The notes under the pieces: model-generated
What the model was told of the DNA's origin: nothing
The model's input: only the letters and a program-made list of their open reading frames with translations
The model's database searches: none
Assembly (NCBI GenBank): GCA_050118555.1
Contig: JASFKQ010000197.1
Span: 1 to 7,112 of the forward strand
Length of the DNA: 7,112 bases
Direction of reading: 5' to 3'
From: CALKKN01 sp050118555
GTDB lineage: Bacteria; Pseudomonadota; Gammaproteobacteria; Xanthomonadales; SZUA-36
Shown: positions 1-6,450 of the stretch, in pieces
How positions within the stretch are numbered: position 1 is the stretch's first letter
Layout of the letters: the number at the start of each line of letters is the position of its first letter
Position numbers and translations under genes: made by a program

Positions 1-53
1 CATCGATGCACCAGGGCATCAAGAGCAGGAATCGTTTCGGATTCCGGGAGTAA
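1..53 (+). CDS. Possible 3' end of an unidentified upstream gene (partial)
   Basis: One frame is open from the left edge of the window to a TAA at 51-53 and would encode a C-terminal tail ending in RNRFGFRE. The Shine-Dalgarno-like GGGAG of the next gene (46-50) lies directly against this TAA, the same tight packing seen between the other gene pairs here. Only 16 full codons are visible and another frame is also open, so this could be chance. No function can be assigned. Confidence 0.2.
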   Translation, partial: SMHQGIKSRNRFGFRE

Positions 54-58
54 TTGTC

Positions 59-1939
59 ATGTCGCGTTTACCCAATATCACCCGGCGGGATTTCCTCAAT
101 GGCGTCGCCTTCGGAGTCGCCGCCGGGTTTTCGATGCCGGGGCTGAACGCATTCGCCGCTGAACTCAACGGCGCCTACTATCCGCCCTTGAAAACCGGAA
201 TGCGGGGCAGCCATCCCGGGTCCTTCGAGGTGGCCCATGCGGTGGCCTGGGCGGGCCGCAAGTACCCTGTACCCAAGGATCTGACCGACAGCGTCTACGA
301 CCTGATCGTGGTCGGTGGCGGTATCAGCGGCCTGGCGGCGGCGCACTTCTACCGGCAGCGCGCCGACGAGAACGCCAAAGTCCTGGTCCTCGACAATCAC
401 GACGATTTCGGCGGCCACGCCAAGCGCAACGAGTTTGTCGTGGACGGCAAGACGCTGATCGGTTACGGCGGCACGCAGTCGATCGATGGGCCCGGGCACT
501 ACTCGAAGGCGGCGAAGCAACTGTTGGTCGATGTCGGCATCGACACCCAGCGATTCTACGACTACTTCGACCAGAACTTTTTTGCGGCGCACAAGCTCGG
601 GCGCGCCATCTACTTCGATGCCAGCGGCTATGGCCGCAACGTCGTCGCGCCCCACATGTTCCTCAGCTGGTCCGGACAGGTCGCGGACAACATCGATGCG
701 GTGGTCGGCCAGTATCCCATTTCGGGTGATGCGAAACAGGCGCTGCTCCGCCTGCTCGCGGACGATTCCGACCACCTGCCGGGCCTCACCCGCGGCCAGA
801 AGATCGACTTCCTGCGCAGCATGCCTTACACGACGTACCTGCAAAACCACGTCGGCATGCCGAAAGAGGTCACCGACATCCTCCGTGACACCATACTGGG
901 GCTGTGGGGCGTGGGCTGGGACGCGCTATCCGGGCTGGAGGCTTATCGAAGCGGCATGCCGGGCACGCAGCACCTGGGTGTCGGCAAACTGGACGAGCCG
1001 CCCGACGAGCATGATGAGCCGTACATCTTCCATTTTCCGGACGGTGGCGCCGGCGTGGCGCGCTCGCTGGTCCGGCGCCTCCTGCCTGAAGCGGTTCCGG
1101 GGAGTACCATGGAGGACCTGGTCACCTCGCGAATTGACTACGGCCTGCTCGACCGCTCTGACGCCAGTACGCGGATTCGCCTGAACAGCACCGCGGTGGA
1201 CATCCACCACACGCCGGACTTGCGGCAGGTCGATGTCACCTATGTCCAGGAAGGCAATGTCCGCCGGGTGCGGGCGAACCATGTCGTCTTCGCCGGTTAC
1301 AACGCCATGCTGCCGTACATCTGCAGCGAGATGCCCGAACAACAGCGGGAAGCGATCCAGTACCCCGAGAAAGTGCCGCTGGTGTACATGACGATCGCGG
1401 TCCGCAACTGGAAGCCGTTTGCAGCGCTCGGCTACAACAGCTTCTATATTCCGAAGTCCAGGTATATGTATGCTTTCGGCATGGATTTCCCGGTCAGCAT
1501 GGGCGGGTACAGCTTCACCAACAGCCCGGACCAGCCGACCCTCATCCACGGCAGCTGGGTGCCGCACTCGCCGGACAGCGGTCTGCCCGCCAGGAAGCAA
1601 CACGTGGCCGGACGTCGAAAGCTGTACGAACTGACCTTCGAGGACTTCGAAACGGACATCGTGGAAAAGATGTCCGGCGCCCTGGCGGCTGGTGGCTTCG
1701 ACGCGGAGCGCGACATTGCCGCGATTACCGTGAACCGCTGGCCACACGGCTACGCATACGAGTACAACGACCTGTCAGATCCCGAAGGTTTCTCGCCAAA
1801 AAACGGTCCGCACGTCGAGGGACGCGCCCAGATCGGCCGCATTTCGATCGCCAACTCGGACGCTTCGGCCTATGCCTACATTAACGGGGCGGTCGACGCT
1901 GCCGACCGGGCAGTCGGCGAACAGCTGGAGGTCGGCTGA
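59..1939 (+). CDS. Tat-exported FAD-dependent oxidoreductase, spermidine dehydrogenase (SpdH)-like
   Basis: The 626-residue protein begins with a twin-arginine signal: T8-R9-R10-D11-F12-L13, then a hydrophobic stretch to about residue 24 and a plausible AFA|A cleavage near residue 33. A Rossmann FAD-binding fold follows at residues 80-112, with VVGGGISGLAAA and the acidic D112 ending the second strand, then GGHAKRNEF at 118-126. A C-terminal segment at 593-622 (GRISIANSDA...) resembles the second FAD-contacting motif of amine oxidase-like flavoproteins. Length and layout match Pseudomonas SpdH, which cleaves spermidine to 1,3-diaminopropane and 4-aminobutanal. I recognise the family from memory, so the substrate is inferred. 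Tat export of a folded, cofactor-loaded enzyme places it in the periplasm or on the outer face of the inner membrane. The frame is open upstream of the ATG, but this start fits best because it gives a proper Tat signal and has GGGAG at 46-50 with an 8-nt spacer. It could instead act on another amine. Confidence 0.8.
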   Translation: MSRLPNITRRDFLNGVAFGVAAGFSMPGLNAFAAELNGAYYPPLKTGMRGSHPGSFEVAHAVAWAGRKYPVPKDLTDSVYDLIVVGGGISGLAAAHFYRQRADENAKVLVLDNHDDFGGHAKRNEFVVDGKTLIGYGGTQSIDGPGHYSKAAKQLLVDVGIDTQRFYDYFDQNFFAAHKLGRAIYFDASGYGRNVVAPHMFLSWSGQVADNIDAVVGQYPISGDAKQALLRLLADDSDHLPGLTRGQKIDFLRSMPYTTYLQNHVGMPKEVTDILRDTILGLWGVGWDALSGLEAYRSGMPGTQHLGVGKLDEPPDEHDEPYIFHFPDGGAGVARSLVRRLLPEAVPGSTMEDLVTSRIDYGLLDRSDASTRIRLNSTAVDIHHTPDLRQVDVTYVQEGNVRRVRANHVVFAGYNAMLPYICSEMPEQQREAIQYPEKVPLVYMTIAVRNWKPFAALGYNSFYIPKSRYMYAFGMDFPVSMGGYSFTNSPDQPTLIHGSWVPHSPDSGLPARKQHVAGRRKLYELTFEDFETDIVEKMSGALAAGGFDAERDIAAITVNRWPHGYAYEYNDLSDPEGFSPKNGPHVEGRAQIGRISIANSDASAYAYINGAVDAADRAVGEQLEVG

Positions 1940-1974
1940 GCGTCGCCGGGAGGGACAGCAGGGGTCGAAGCCAA

Positions 1975-2000
1975 GGGCCAGATCAAATTTACTCTGGCTC
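1975..2000. other. Hairpin between convergent genes, overlapping the peptidase stop codon
   Basis: Bases 1975-1982 (GGGCCAGA) pair with 1993-2000 (TCTGGCTC) in an 8-bp stem with one G-T pair, around a 10-base AT-rich loop. The TTA at 1989-1991, the reverse complement of the peptidase TAA stop, lies at the end of the loop. There is no T-run after the stem in either direction, so it is not a textbook rho-independent terminator. It may be a weak bidirectional stop for the two convergent transcripts. Its core also resembles, from memory, the AGAGTAAATTTGA-type palindromic repeats found between genes in gammaproteobacteria. Confidence 0.35.
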
Positions 2001-4265
2001 CCGGCTCTGGCCACGCTCGAGGTGCCGACGGAAAAAGTCGAGGTAGAGGTTCCACAACTGGGTGTTTTCGGCCTCGCCGACGATACGGTGACGCTGGCCC
2101 GGGTAGGTCATCATCTCGAACGGCCGGGCCGCCTTCTGCAGCGCCTCGATCATTTGCACGGTGTGGTCGAAGAAGACGTTGTCATCGGCCATGCCGTGCA
2201 CGATCAACAGCGGGTCGGCCAGGCTCTGCGCATAGCTCATCGGGCTGGATGCCTCGTAGCGGCCGTCGCCATCGCCATTGCCCTCATTCGGGTCGCCCAT
2301 GTAGCGCTCGGTGTAGTGCGTGTCATACAGCTTCCAGTTGGTGACCGGGGCGCCGGCGATGCCGGCGGCGAACGCGCCCGGCGCCTTGAGCAAACACATC
2401 AGCGTCATGTAGCCGCCATAGGACCAGCCGTAGATGCCCACGTGATCGGCATCAACGTACGGTTGCGCCTTCAGCCACTCGAGCCCGCGCAGCTGGTCGC
2501 GCACCTCGGCATCGCCCATGTCGCGGTAGATCGCGTCTTCGAAGGCCTTGCCTCGGTTGGGCGTGCCCCGATTGTCCAGCGTGAACACCACGTAGCCGCT
2601 GCGCGCCAGTATCTGGTTCAGGCCGAGCAGCCGGCCGTCGATCGGCCAGGATTTGCGCGCCACCGGAGGCACGCCCGGTCCGCCGTACAGGTAGATAATC
2701 GCCGGGTACCGGCGGTCCGGGTCGAAGTCGGCCGGCAGCATCAGCCGGTAGTTCAACGGCGTGCCGTCATCGGCTTCCAGGGTGCCGAAATTGAAAGGGC
2801 GATGGCCGGGCAAATAAGGGTAATAGGGGTGGGATTCGTCCAGCGCGTTTTCGTTGATCCAGGCGAGCCGCTCACCGCTGGCGGAGCGGATCGCGGTGTA
2901 GGGGGGTCGCAGCGGTCCCTCGCCGTATTCGACGTAAAAGCTCCCGTCCCCAGCCACCGTGGCGTCATACCATCCTCCCGCTGCGGTCATGCGCTGCACC
3001 TCGCCGCCGGCCAGCGGCACGTGATACAGGTGACGTTCGGTCGGGGTTTCGCGGAATCCGGTGAACCAGAGCACGCCGTTGGCTTCGTCCACCGCGCGTA
3101 CGGCGCCGCCGCGCCGGTCGGACGGCGCCACCGGCCAGTCACCGTCGGTCAGCTGGCGTAGCAGGGTGCCGTCCTTGCGGTACAGGTACAGGTGGTTGAA
3201 GCCGCTGCGCTCGGACGACCAGATGAAGCGCTCGCCGCCTTCGATAAAAGTCAGGTCGCGGTGCAGATTGATCCAGTGGGGCTGTTCTTCGCGCAGCACG
3301 ACCTTCTGCTGCAGGGTTTCGGGGTCGATGAAGATCAAATCGAGAGACTTCTGATCACGCGTCTCTTTCTGCGCCGCCAGCGTGCCGTCCGGCGAGAAGT
3401 CGACGCGCGCCAGGTAAAAGTCCTTGTCGGCACCCAGTTCGATTTTGCGCGCCTCGCCAGACGCCAGATCGAGCAGATACAGTTCGACCACCGCGTTTGG
3501 AGTCCCCGCGAAGGGATAGCGCTGCGGTATGGTGGTGACCCCATCGGCGCCAATCTCGTAGCGGTCTTTCAGCTCGACGCCCGACTCATCGACGCGGGTG
3601 AAGGCGATGCGGCTATCGTCCTTCGACCACCAGTAGCCGGTGTAGCGGTCCATTTCTTCCTGCGCCACGAACTCCGCCATGCCGTAGGAGACGGCGCCGC
3701 CGCCCGCGGTGGTCAGCGCACGCTCCTCGCCGCTGCCGAGGTCGATCAGGTACAGGTTCTGTTCGCGTACGAACGAGACGTAGTGCCCCTGCGGGGAAAT
3801 GCGGGCGTCGGTTTCTGTGACGGCCGTATCGGTCAGGCGCCGCGGCTTCGATCCGAGCTCCAGGTAATACAGGTCGCCGCCCAGCGGGAACAGCAACGCG
3901 CGCCCATCCGGCGACCAGCTGTATTCGACGATGCCGCTGTCATGGATCCGCGCCCGCTCACGCCGCGCCCGCTCTACCTCGTCGAGCTTCTCCTCCTGAC
4001 CGCCGGTCAATGCCGTGCTGTCGACCAGCAGGCGCTTTCCGCGATCGGCCACATGGTATTCCCACAGGTCCAGTTGGTGCTGGTCGTCGGCGCGGCCCTG
4101 CAGCCAGGTCACCCGCGCGCCATCCGGCGAAATCTGGATCCCGCTGACGGTCGGCCCGGACAGCGACGGGCTGGCCACCAGCCGCGCGATGTCCAGCGTC
4201 TCAGCGGACACGGTGGCAGGCACGGCGAGCCAGCACGCAATGAGCCAGAACAAGATTGTTCGCAT
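1989..4265 (-). CDS. Exported dipeptidyl peptidase IV-family serine peptidase (S9B)
   Basis: This 758-residue enzyme should cleave X-Pro or X-Ala dipeptides from peptide N-termini outside the cytoplasm. Residues 1-21 form a signal peptide (cleavage likely VSA|ET); L8-I9-A10-C11 also fits a lipobox, but the hydrophobic part before it is very short. Residues about 40-480 form the DPP IV beta-propeller with several SPDG/SPQG blade motifs. E203-E204 in AQEEMDRYTGYWW is the paired-glutamate motif that binds the substrate N-terminus and marks the dipeptidyl peptidase subfamily. The alpha/beta-hydrolase domain (about 500-750) has the oxyanion Tyr527 in YLYGGP, nucleophile Ser615 in GWSYGGY, Asp694 in ADDN and His726, so the catalytic triad is complete. 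The start lies 9 bp after the dehydrogenase stop; GAGGAA at 4271-4276 overlaps that stop, suggesting coupled translation. Length is normal for bacterial DPP IV. The family call is firm, the exact substrates are not. Confidence 0.93.
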   Translation of the reverse strand: MRTILFWLIACWLAVPATVSAETLDIARLVASPSLSGPTVSGIQISPDGARVTWLQGRADDQHQLDLWEYHVADRGKRLLVDSTALTGGQEEKLDEVERARRERARIHDSGIVEYSWSPDGRALLFPLGGDLYYLELGSKPRRLTDTAVTETDARISPQGHYVSFVREQNLYLIDLGSGEERALTTAGGGAVSYGMAEFVAQEEMDRYTGYWWSKDDSRIAFTRVDESGVELKDRYEIGADGVTTIPQRYPFAGTPNAVVELYLLDLASGEARKIELGADKDFYLARVDFSPDGTLAAQKETRDQKSLDLIFIDPETLQQKVVLREEQPHWINLHRDLTFIEGGERFIWSSERSGFNHLYLYRKDGTLLRQLTDGDWPVAPSDRRGGAVRAVDEANGVLWFTGFRETPTERHLYHVPLAGGEVQRMTAAGGWYDATVAGDGSFYVEYGEGPLRPPYTAIRSASGERLAWINENALDESHPYYPYLPGHRPFNFGTLEADDGTPLNYRLMLPADFDPDRRYPAIIYLYGGPGVPPVARKSWPIDGRLLGLNQILARSGYVVFTLDNRGTPNRGKAFEDAIYRDMGDAEVRDQLRGLEWLKAQPYVDADHVGIYGWSYGGYMTLMCLLKAPGAFAAGIAGAPVTNWKLYDTHYTERYMGDPNEGNGDGDGRYEASSPMSYAQSLADPLLIVHGMADDNVFFDHTVQMIEALQKAARPFEMMTYPGQRHRIVGEAENTQLWNLYLDFFRRHLERGQSREPE

Positions 4266-4270
4266 GGTGT

Positions 4271-4276
4271 TTCCTC
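4271..4276 (-). promoter_or_regulatory. Ribosome binding site of the peptidase gene, overlapping the upstream stop codon
   Basis: On the - strand GAGGAA precedes the peptidase ATG with a 5-nt spacer and shares bases with the TGA (4277-4275) of the dehydrogenase gene. Ribosomes ending the first gene therefore finish on the initiation site of the second, an arrangement typical of translational coupling within an operon. Confidence 0.7.
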
Positions 4277-5324
4277 ATTCAGATATCGACGGGTCGATGA
4301 TCGTCACGCCGATCCCGTCGAACCGGTCCATGGCGACGAGGGCGGCCGGCGCCTGGTGCAGTCCGATCGAGCGTCCGATCAGCCGCCCCGGCTGCAAGCG
4401 GCCCTCGACGATCAGGTCCAGCATGTGCGGATAGCGGTGGGCCTGCATGCCGTGGCTACCCAGGATTTCGAGTTCGTTGGCGACGATCAGCCCGGTGGGT
4501 ACGGGCGCGTCGCGCTCGTCCGGCGCCAGCAGGCCCACCTGAACGTGGCGGCCCCGCTTGCGCAGGCCGGCGATGGAATTCCGGCAGGTGACGGGGCTGC
4601 CCAGGGCGTCGAGAGAGACGTGTGCACCGCCTTCACTGTGCTCCTGTATCTCTGCAGGCACGTCGACGGAAACAGTCGCATCAATCGCGAATTCGGCCCC
4701 GATGGCTCGAGCCAGATCGAGCTTGTCCGGATCGATATCGACGGCAATGACCCTGGCGCCCAAGGCTCTGCCGATCATGATGGCGGACAGGCCAACGCCG
4801 CCACAGCCGTGCACGGCCAGCCACTGGCCTTCCTCGATGCGGCCCTGGTCGACAACGGCCCGGAACGAGGTCGCGAAGCGGCAGCCCAGGCTGGCGGCGG
4901 TGGCGAAGTCCACGACTTGCGGCAGGCGCACGAGGTTGATATCGGCATAGCGGATGGCGACATACGGGGCGAAGGAGCCCCAGTGCGTGAAGCCCGGCTG
5001 GAACTGGTGGTCGCAGATCTGGTGGTTGCCGGCCGCGCATTGAGGGCAGCGGCCACACCCGCATACGAACGGAAGGGTCACGCGGTCACCGGGCCGCCAT
5101 CGCTCGACCTCGGCGCCGACGGCCTCGATGACACCGGACAGTTCGTGCCCCGGCACATGCGGCAGCCGGATGTCGGGGTCATGGCCCATCCAGCCGTGCC
5201 AATCGCTGCGGCAGAGGCCGGTGGACCGCACGTAAATGACCACGCCGTCGGGCGTGGGCTCGGGGTCCGGCAGGTTTTCGACCGTGACCGGCCCCTGGAA
5301 CGATTCATAGTAAATGGCGCGCAC
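4275..5324 (-). CDS. Zinc-dependent medium-chain alcohol dehydrogenase, NAD(H)-type
   Basis: A cytoplasmic 349-residue member of the medium-chain dehydrogenase superfamily that interconverts an alcohol and an aldehyde or ketone. Numbered from the GTG start, catalytic zinc ligands are C38 (GLCRSDWH), H60-E61 (GHE) and C148 (LGCRFATSF). The structural zinc lobe is C90-x2-C93-x2-C96-x7-C104. The nucleotide-binding fold has GCGGVG at 173-178 and D196 at the end of the second strand, which in this family favours NAD over NADP. An in-frame ATG at 5357 would add 11 residues (MPGRHIWENRA) unlike the usual start; the GTG at 5324 yields the typical MRAIYYESFQGP opening and has GGGAG 9 nt upstream, so I prefer it. 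It lies downstream of a terminator hairpin, so it probably begins a new transcription unit, with the peptidase gene behind it. No clear sigma-70 promoter is visible in 5325-5406. The substrate cannot be told from the sequence. Confidence 0.9.
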   Translation of the reverse strand: MRAIYYESFQGPVTVENLPDPEPTPDGVVIYVRSTGLCRSDWHGWMGHDPDIRLPHVPGHELSGVIEAVGAEVERWRPGDRVTLPFVCGCGRCPQCAAGNHQICDHQFQPGFTHWGSFAPYVAIRYADINLVRLPQVVDFATAASLGCRFATSFRAVVDQGRIEEGQWLAVHGCGGVGLSAIMIGRALGARVIAVDIDPDKLDLARAIGAEFAIDATVSVDVPAEIQEHSEGGAHVSLDALGSPVTCRNSIAGLRKRGRHVQVGLLAPDERDAPVPTGLIVANELEILGSHGMQAHRYPHMLDLIVEGRLQPGRLIGRSIGLHQAPAALVAMDRFDGIGVTIIDPSISE

Positions 5325-5333
5325 GGCTCGATT

Positions 5334-5338
5334 CTCCC
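5334..5338 (-). promoter_or_regulatory. Ribosome binding site supporting a GTG start for the dehydrogenase
   Basis: On the - strand GGGAG lies 9 nt before the GTG at 5324-5322. It lies downstream of the alternative ATG at 5357, so it can only serve the shorter form. Together with the family-typical MRA opening this decides the start. Confidence 0.65.
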
Positions 5339-5401
5339 AAATATGCCGTCCCGGCACACGCCAAATCTCTTATCGACAGCCTGTAGGAATCGATGAGCTG
5401 G

Positions 5402-5430
5402 AAAATCGGCCCGGCGTATGCGCCGGGCCG
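5402..5430 (-). terminator. Rho-independent-type terminator after the DUF4242 operon
   Basis: Bases 5407-5416 (CGGCCCGGCG) and 5421-5430 (CGCCGGGCCG) form a perfect 10-bp GC-rich stem around a 4-base TATG loop. Read on the - strand, the stem is followed by ATTTTC, a short U-tract of four. It begins 10 nt after the stop codon of the tandem DUF4242 gene. No T-run follows the stem on the + strand, so it works in one direction. It should separate the DUF4242 unit from the dehydrogenase-peptidase unit. Confidence 0.75.
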
Positions 5431-5440
5431 TGAAAGGTCA

Positions 5441-6043
5441 TCACTCGCCCTGGGTGACTTCGCTGATCTCGTTGCTGACCAGGCCATGGGCTTCCCGATG
5501 CACGGCGAGCACGTCTTCGGCGCTTTTCGCCCGCGAGAGGCAGAAGATGTCTCCCGACTCCGGGTCGACCCAGTAGTTGATGAAGTGGACACCGAAGTTG
5601 CCCTGCGTGGCCAGGTCTTTTTCGTGCGCCTGCGCCACCTCGTCGGCAGTGATTCCACCGGGTCCGACACGGTGGATGTCCATGAACAGTTTCAGCTCTC
5701 CGGGCGCGGATTCCTCCTCGCCTTCACTCACCTCGTGAACCTCCTGGGGAACCAGGCCGTGCGCTTCGGAATGCGCCAGGACCAGGGCTTCGGCATCAGG
5801 CGCCTCGGCCAGGCAGTAGACCTTCGAGTTTTCCTCGTCGACCCAGTACCGTTCGAAGTTGACGCCGAAGCGGCCCTGCACGGCAAGGTCCTTCTGGTGG
5901 GCCTCGGCGACGGCTTCCGCCGTCACCGAGTCGAGCTGGTGTTCATCCATGAACAGGTGCCGACCGCTGTCGTCGGCCGCAACGGTACCGACCGCCAGGA
6001 CGAGAGCGGCACCGGTCAGGATTGTGCTTGCAAATGTTTTCAT
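5441..6043 (-). CDS. Exported tandem DUF4242 (SCO4226-type nickel-binding fold) protein
   Basis: The 200-residue product opens with a Sec signal peptide (MKTFASTILTGAALVLAVGTVAA, cleavage near residue 23). The mature part is two copies of one ferredoxin-like DUF4242 module, residues 29-105 and 118-196, joined by an acidic linker (SEGEEESAPGE). About half of the aligned positions are identical by eye. Both copies keep FMDxH, AHxKDLAxQGxFGV, YWVD, a YCL/FCL cysteine and EAHGL. Repeated His/Cys positions are H35/H124, H49/H140, C77/C168, H91/H182 and H95/H186, candidate metal ligands. The SCO4226 family is known to bind nickel; binding here is inferred. It should act in the periplasm or outside the cell. 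The ATG lies 13 bp after the stop of the single-domain DUF4242 gene and has an AGAGGAG ribosome binding site, so the two form an operon, closed by a terminator. The duplication plus signal peptide is unusual next to the usual single cytoplasmic domain. Confidence 0.85.
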   Translation of the reverse strand: MKTFASTILTGAALVLAVGTVAADDSGRHLFMDEHQLDSVTAEAVAEAHQKDLAVQGRFGVNFERYWVDEENSKVYCLAEAPDAEALVLAHSEAHGLVPQEVHEVSEGEEESAPGELKLFMDIHRVGPGGITADEVAQAHEKDLATQGNFGVHFINYWVDPESGDIFCLSRAKSAEDVLAVHREAHGLVSNEISEVTQGE

Positions 6044-6050
6044 CGCAATG

Positions 6051-6057
6051 CTCCTCT
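6051..6057 (-). promoter_or_regulatory. Ribosome binding site of the tandem DUF4242 gene, touching the upstream stop codon
   Basis: AGAGGAG on the - strand sits 7 nt before the ATG at 6043 and shares a base with the TGA (6059-6057) of the preceding DUF4242 gene. This fixes the start and suggests coupled translation of the two DUF4242 proteins. Confidence 0.7.
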
Positions 6058-6329
6058 CAGACGTAAAAGTACGGGTCCAGCACGCGGACCTCGGTGATGC
6101 GGTTGACCGGCAGGCCGGTTTTCTTCGCCGAGTTCCGGATCGCTTCCGGGCTGGGGCCGTCGTAGACGCAGAACGTCTTCTTCTTGTCCGGGCTGACGTA
6201 GGAATGGATCCAGGTCACGCCCTGTTGGGCGTTCTTTTCGACAACGTCGAGGCAGGCGCTGGCGCCGCCGGCGTCGGTCGGAACGATGAGTCCGTCGGGA
6301 AAATCTCTTTCGATGATGTATCGGGGCAT
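6057..6329 (-). CDS. Small cytoplasmic DUF4242 protein (SCO4226-family, putative nickel-binding)
   Basis: The 90-residue protein matches the DUF4242 domain over its full length: opening MPRYIIERDF, the central W40-x-H42-S-Y44-V, F53-C54-V-Y, then a PEAIR helix and the closing NRITEVRVLDP strand. It has no signal peptide or membrane segment and should be cytoplasmic. Cys26, His42 and Cys54 are the visible possible metal ligands. The two histidines that end each module of the neighbouring exported protein are replaced here (N66 and T71), so its binding site, if any, differs. An ideal CAGGAGGA ribosome binding site (6337-6344) lies 7 nt before the ATG. It is the first gene of a two-gene operon behind a LuxR-type regulator. 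Family membership is well supported; metal binding is known for the family but unproven here, and a stress-response or enzymatic role cannot be excluded. Confidence 0.85.
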   Translation of the reverse strand: MPRYIIERDFPDGLIVPTDAGGASACLDVVEKNAQQGVTWIHSYVSPDKKKTFCVYDGPSPEAIRNSAKKTGLPVNRITEVRVLDPYFYV

Positions 6330-6358
6330 GTTTCTATCCTCCTGTGAGTGTCAATGGG

Positions 6359-6376
6359 ACCGGATGTCAGTCCGGT
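6359..6376. promoter_or_regulatory. Perfect dyad upstream of the DUF4242 operon
   Basis: ACCGGA (6359-6364) and TCCGGT (6371-6376) form a perfect 6-bp inverted repeat around TGTCAG. It lies about 30 bp before the ATG of the first DUF4242 gene and just upstream of its ribosome binding site. It could be an operator or a small 5'-leader hairpin. Six-base dyads do occur by chance in GC-rich DNA. Confidence 0.3.
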
Positions 6377-6405
6377 TGCCATGAAGGATAGAAAAGCGGC
6401 GGTCC

Positions 6406-6450
6406 AGGCAAATCGGCAGGATTGCCTATTCTTCTTTTCGGGATTGCCTA
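6406..6450. promoter_or_regulatory. Repeated TTGCCT half-sites, candidate operator of the DUF4242 operon
   Basis: The 10-mer GGATTGCCTA occurs at 6419-6428 and again at 6441-6450, 22 bp apart, so the copies lie on about the same face of the helix. The inverse AGGCAA at 6406-6411 forms a dyad with the first copy: 6406-6414 against 6420-6427 gives an 8-bp stem with one bulged base. The second copy covers the stop codon of the LuxR-type gene. This could be a regulator-binding site. As RNA it could be a weak terminator for the regulator gene, though the nearest T-run is about 10 nt past the stem. A poor sigma-70-like pair on the - strand (TTTGCC, 16 bp, TATCCT at 6390-6385) lies alongside; I do not rely on it. 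Confidence 0.35.

Noticed and set aside
486..1184. Overlapping + strand frame inside the SpdH-like gene
   Set aside because: It is rich in Arg, Ser and Thr with no domain, and lies in another frame of a gene whose Tat signal and FAD motifs are clear.
1872..3161. Long + strand open frame of 429 codons opposite the peptidase gene
   Set aside because: It lies antisense to a gene with a complete catalytic triad and S9B motifs. It shows no recognisable domain, is rich in Arg, His and Val, and reflects the rarity of stops in GC-rich DNA.
5344..5356. Small inverted repeat TGCCG-TCC-CGGCA ahead of the dehydrogenase
   Set aside because: A 5-bp stem in GC-rich DNA is expected by chance and no promoter element accompanies it.
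3192..5396. Long + strand open frame of 734 codons across the peptidase and dehydrogenase genes
   Set aside because: It is the mirror of two well-supported genes and spans their junction, with no family-like motif. This is a codon-bias shadow rather than a gene.
5393..6097. + strand frame opposite the tandem DUF4242 gene
   Set aside because: The - strand protein has a signal peptide, two aligned repeats, a ribosome binding site and a terminator; the + strand frame has none of these.
6349..6354. Perfect TTGACA (-35 consensus) on the - strand before the first DUF4242 gene
   Set aside because: A -10 box at normal spacing would fall on the start codon, so it cannot drive this gene in the usual way.
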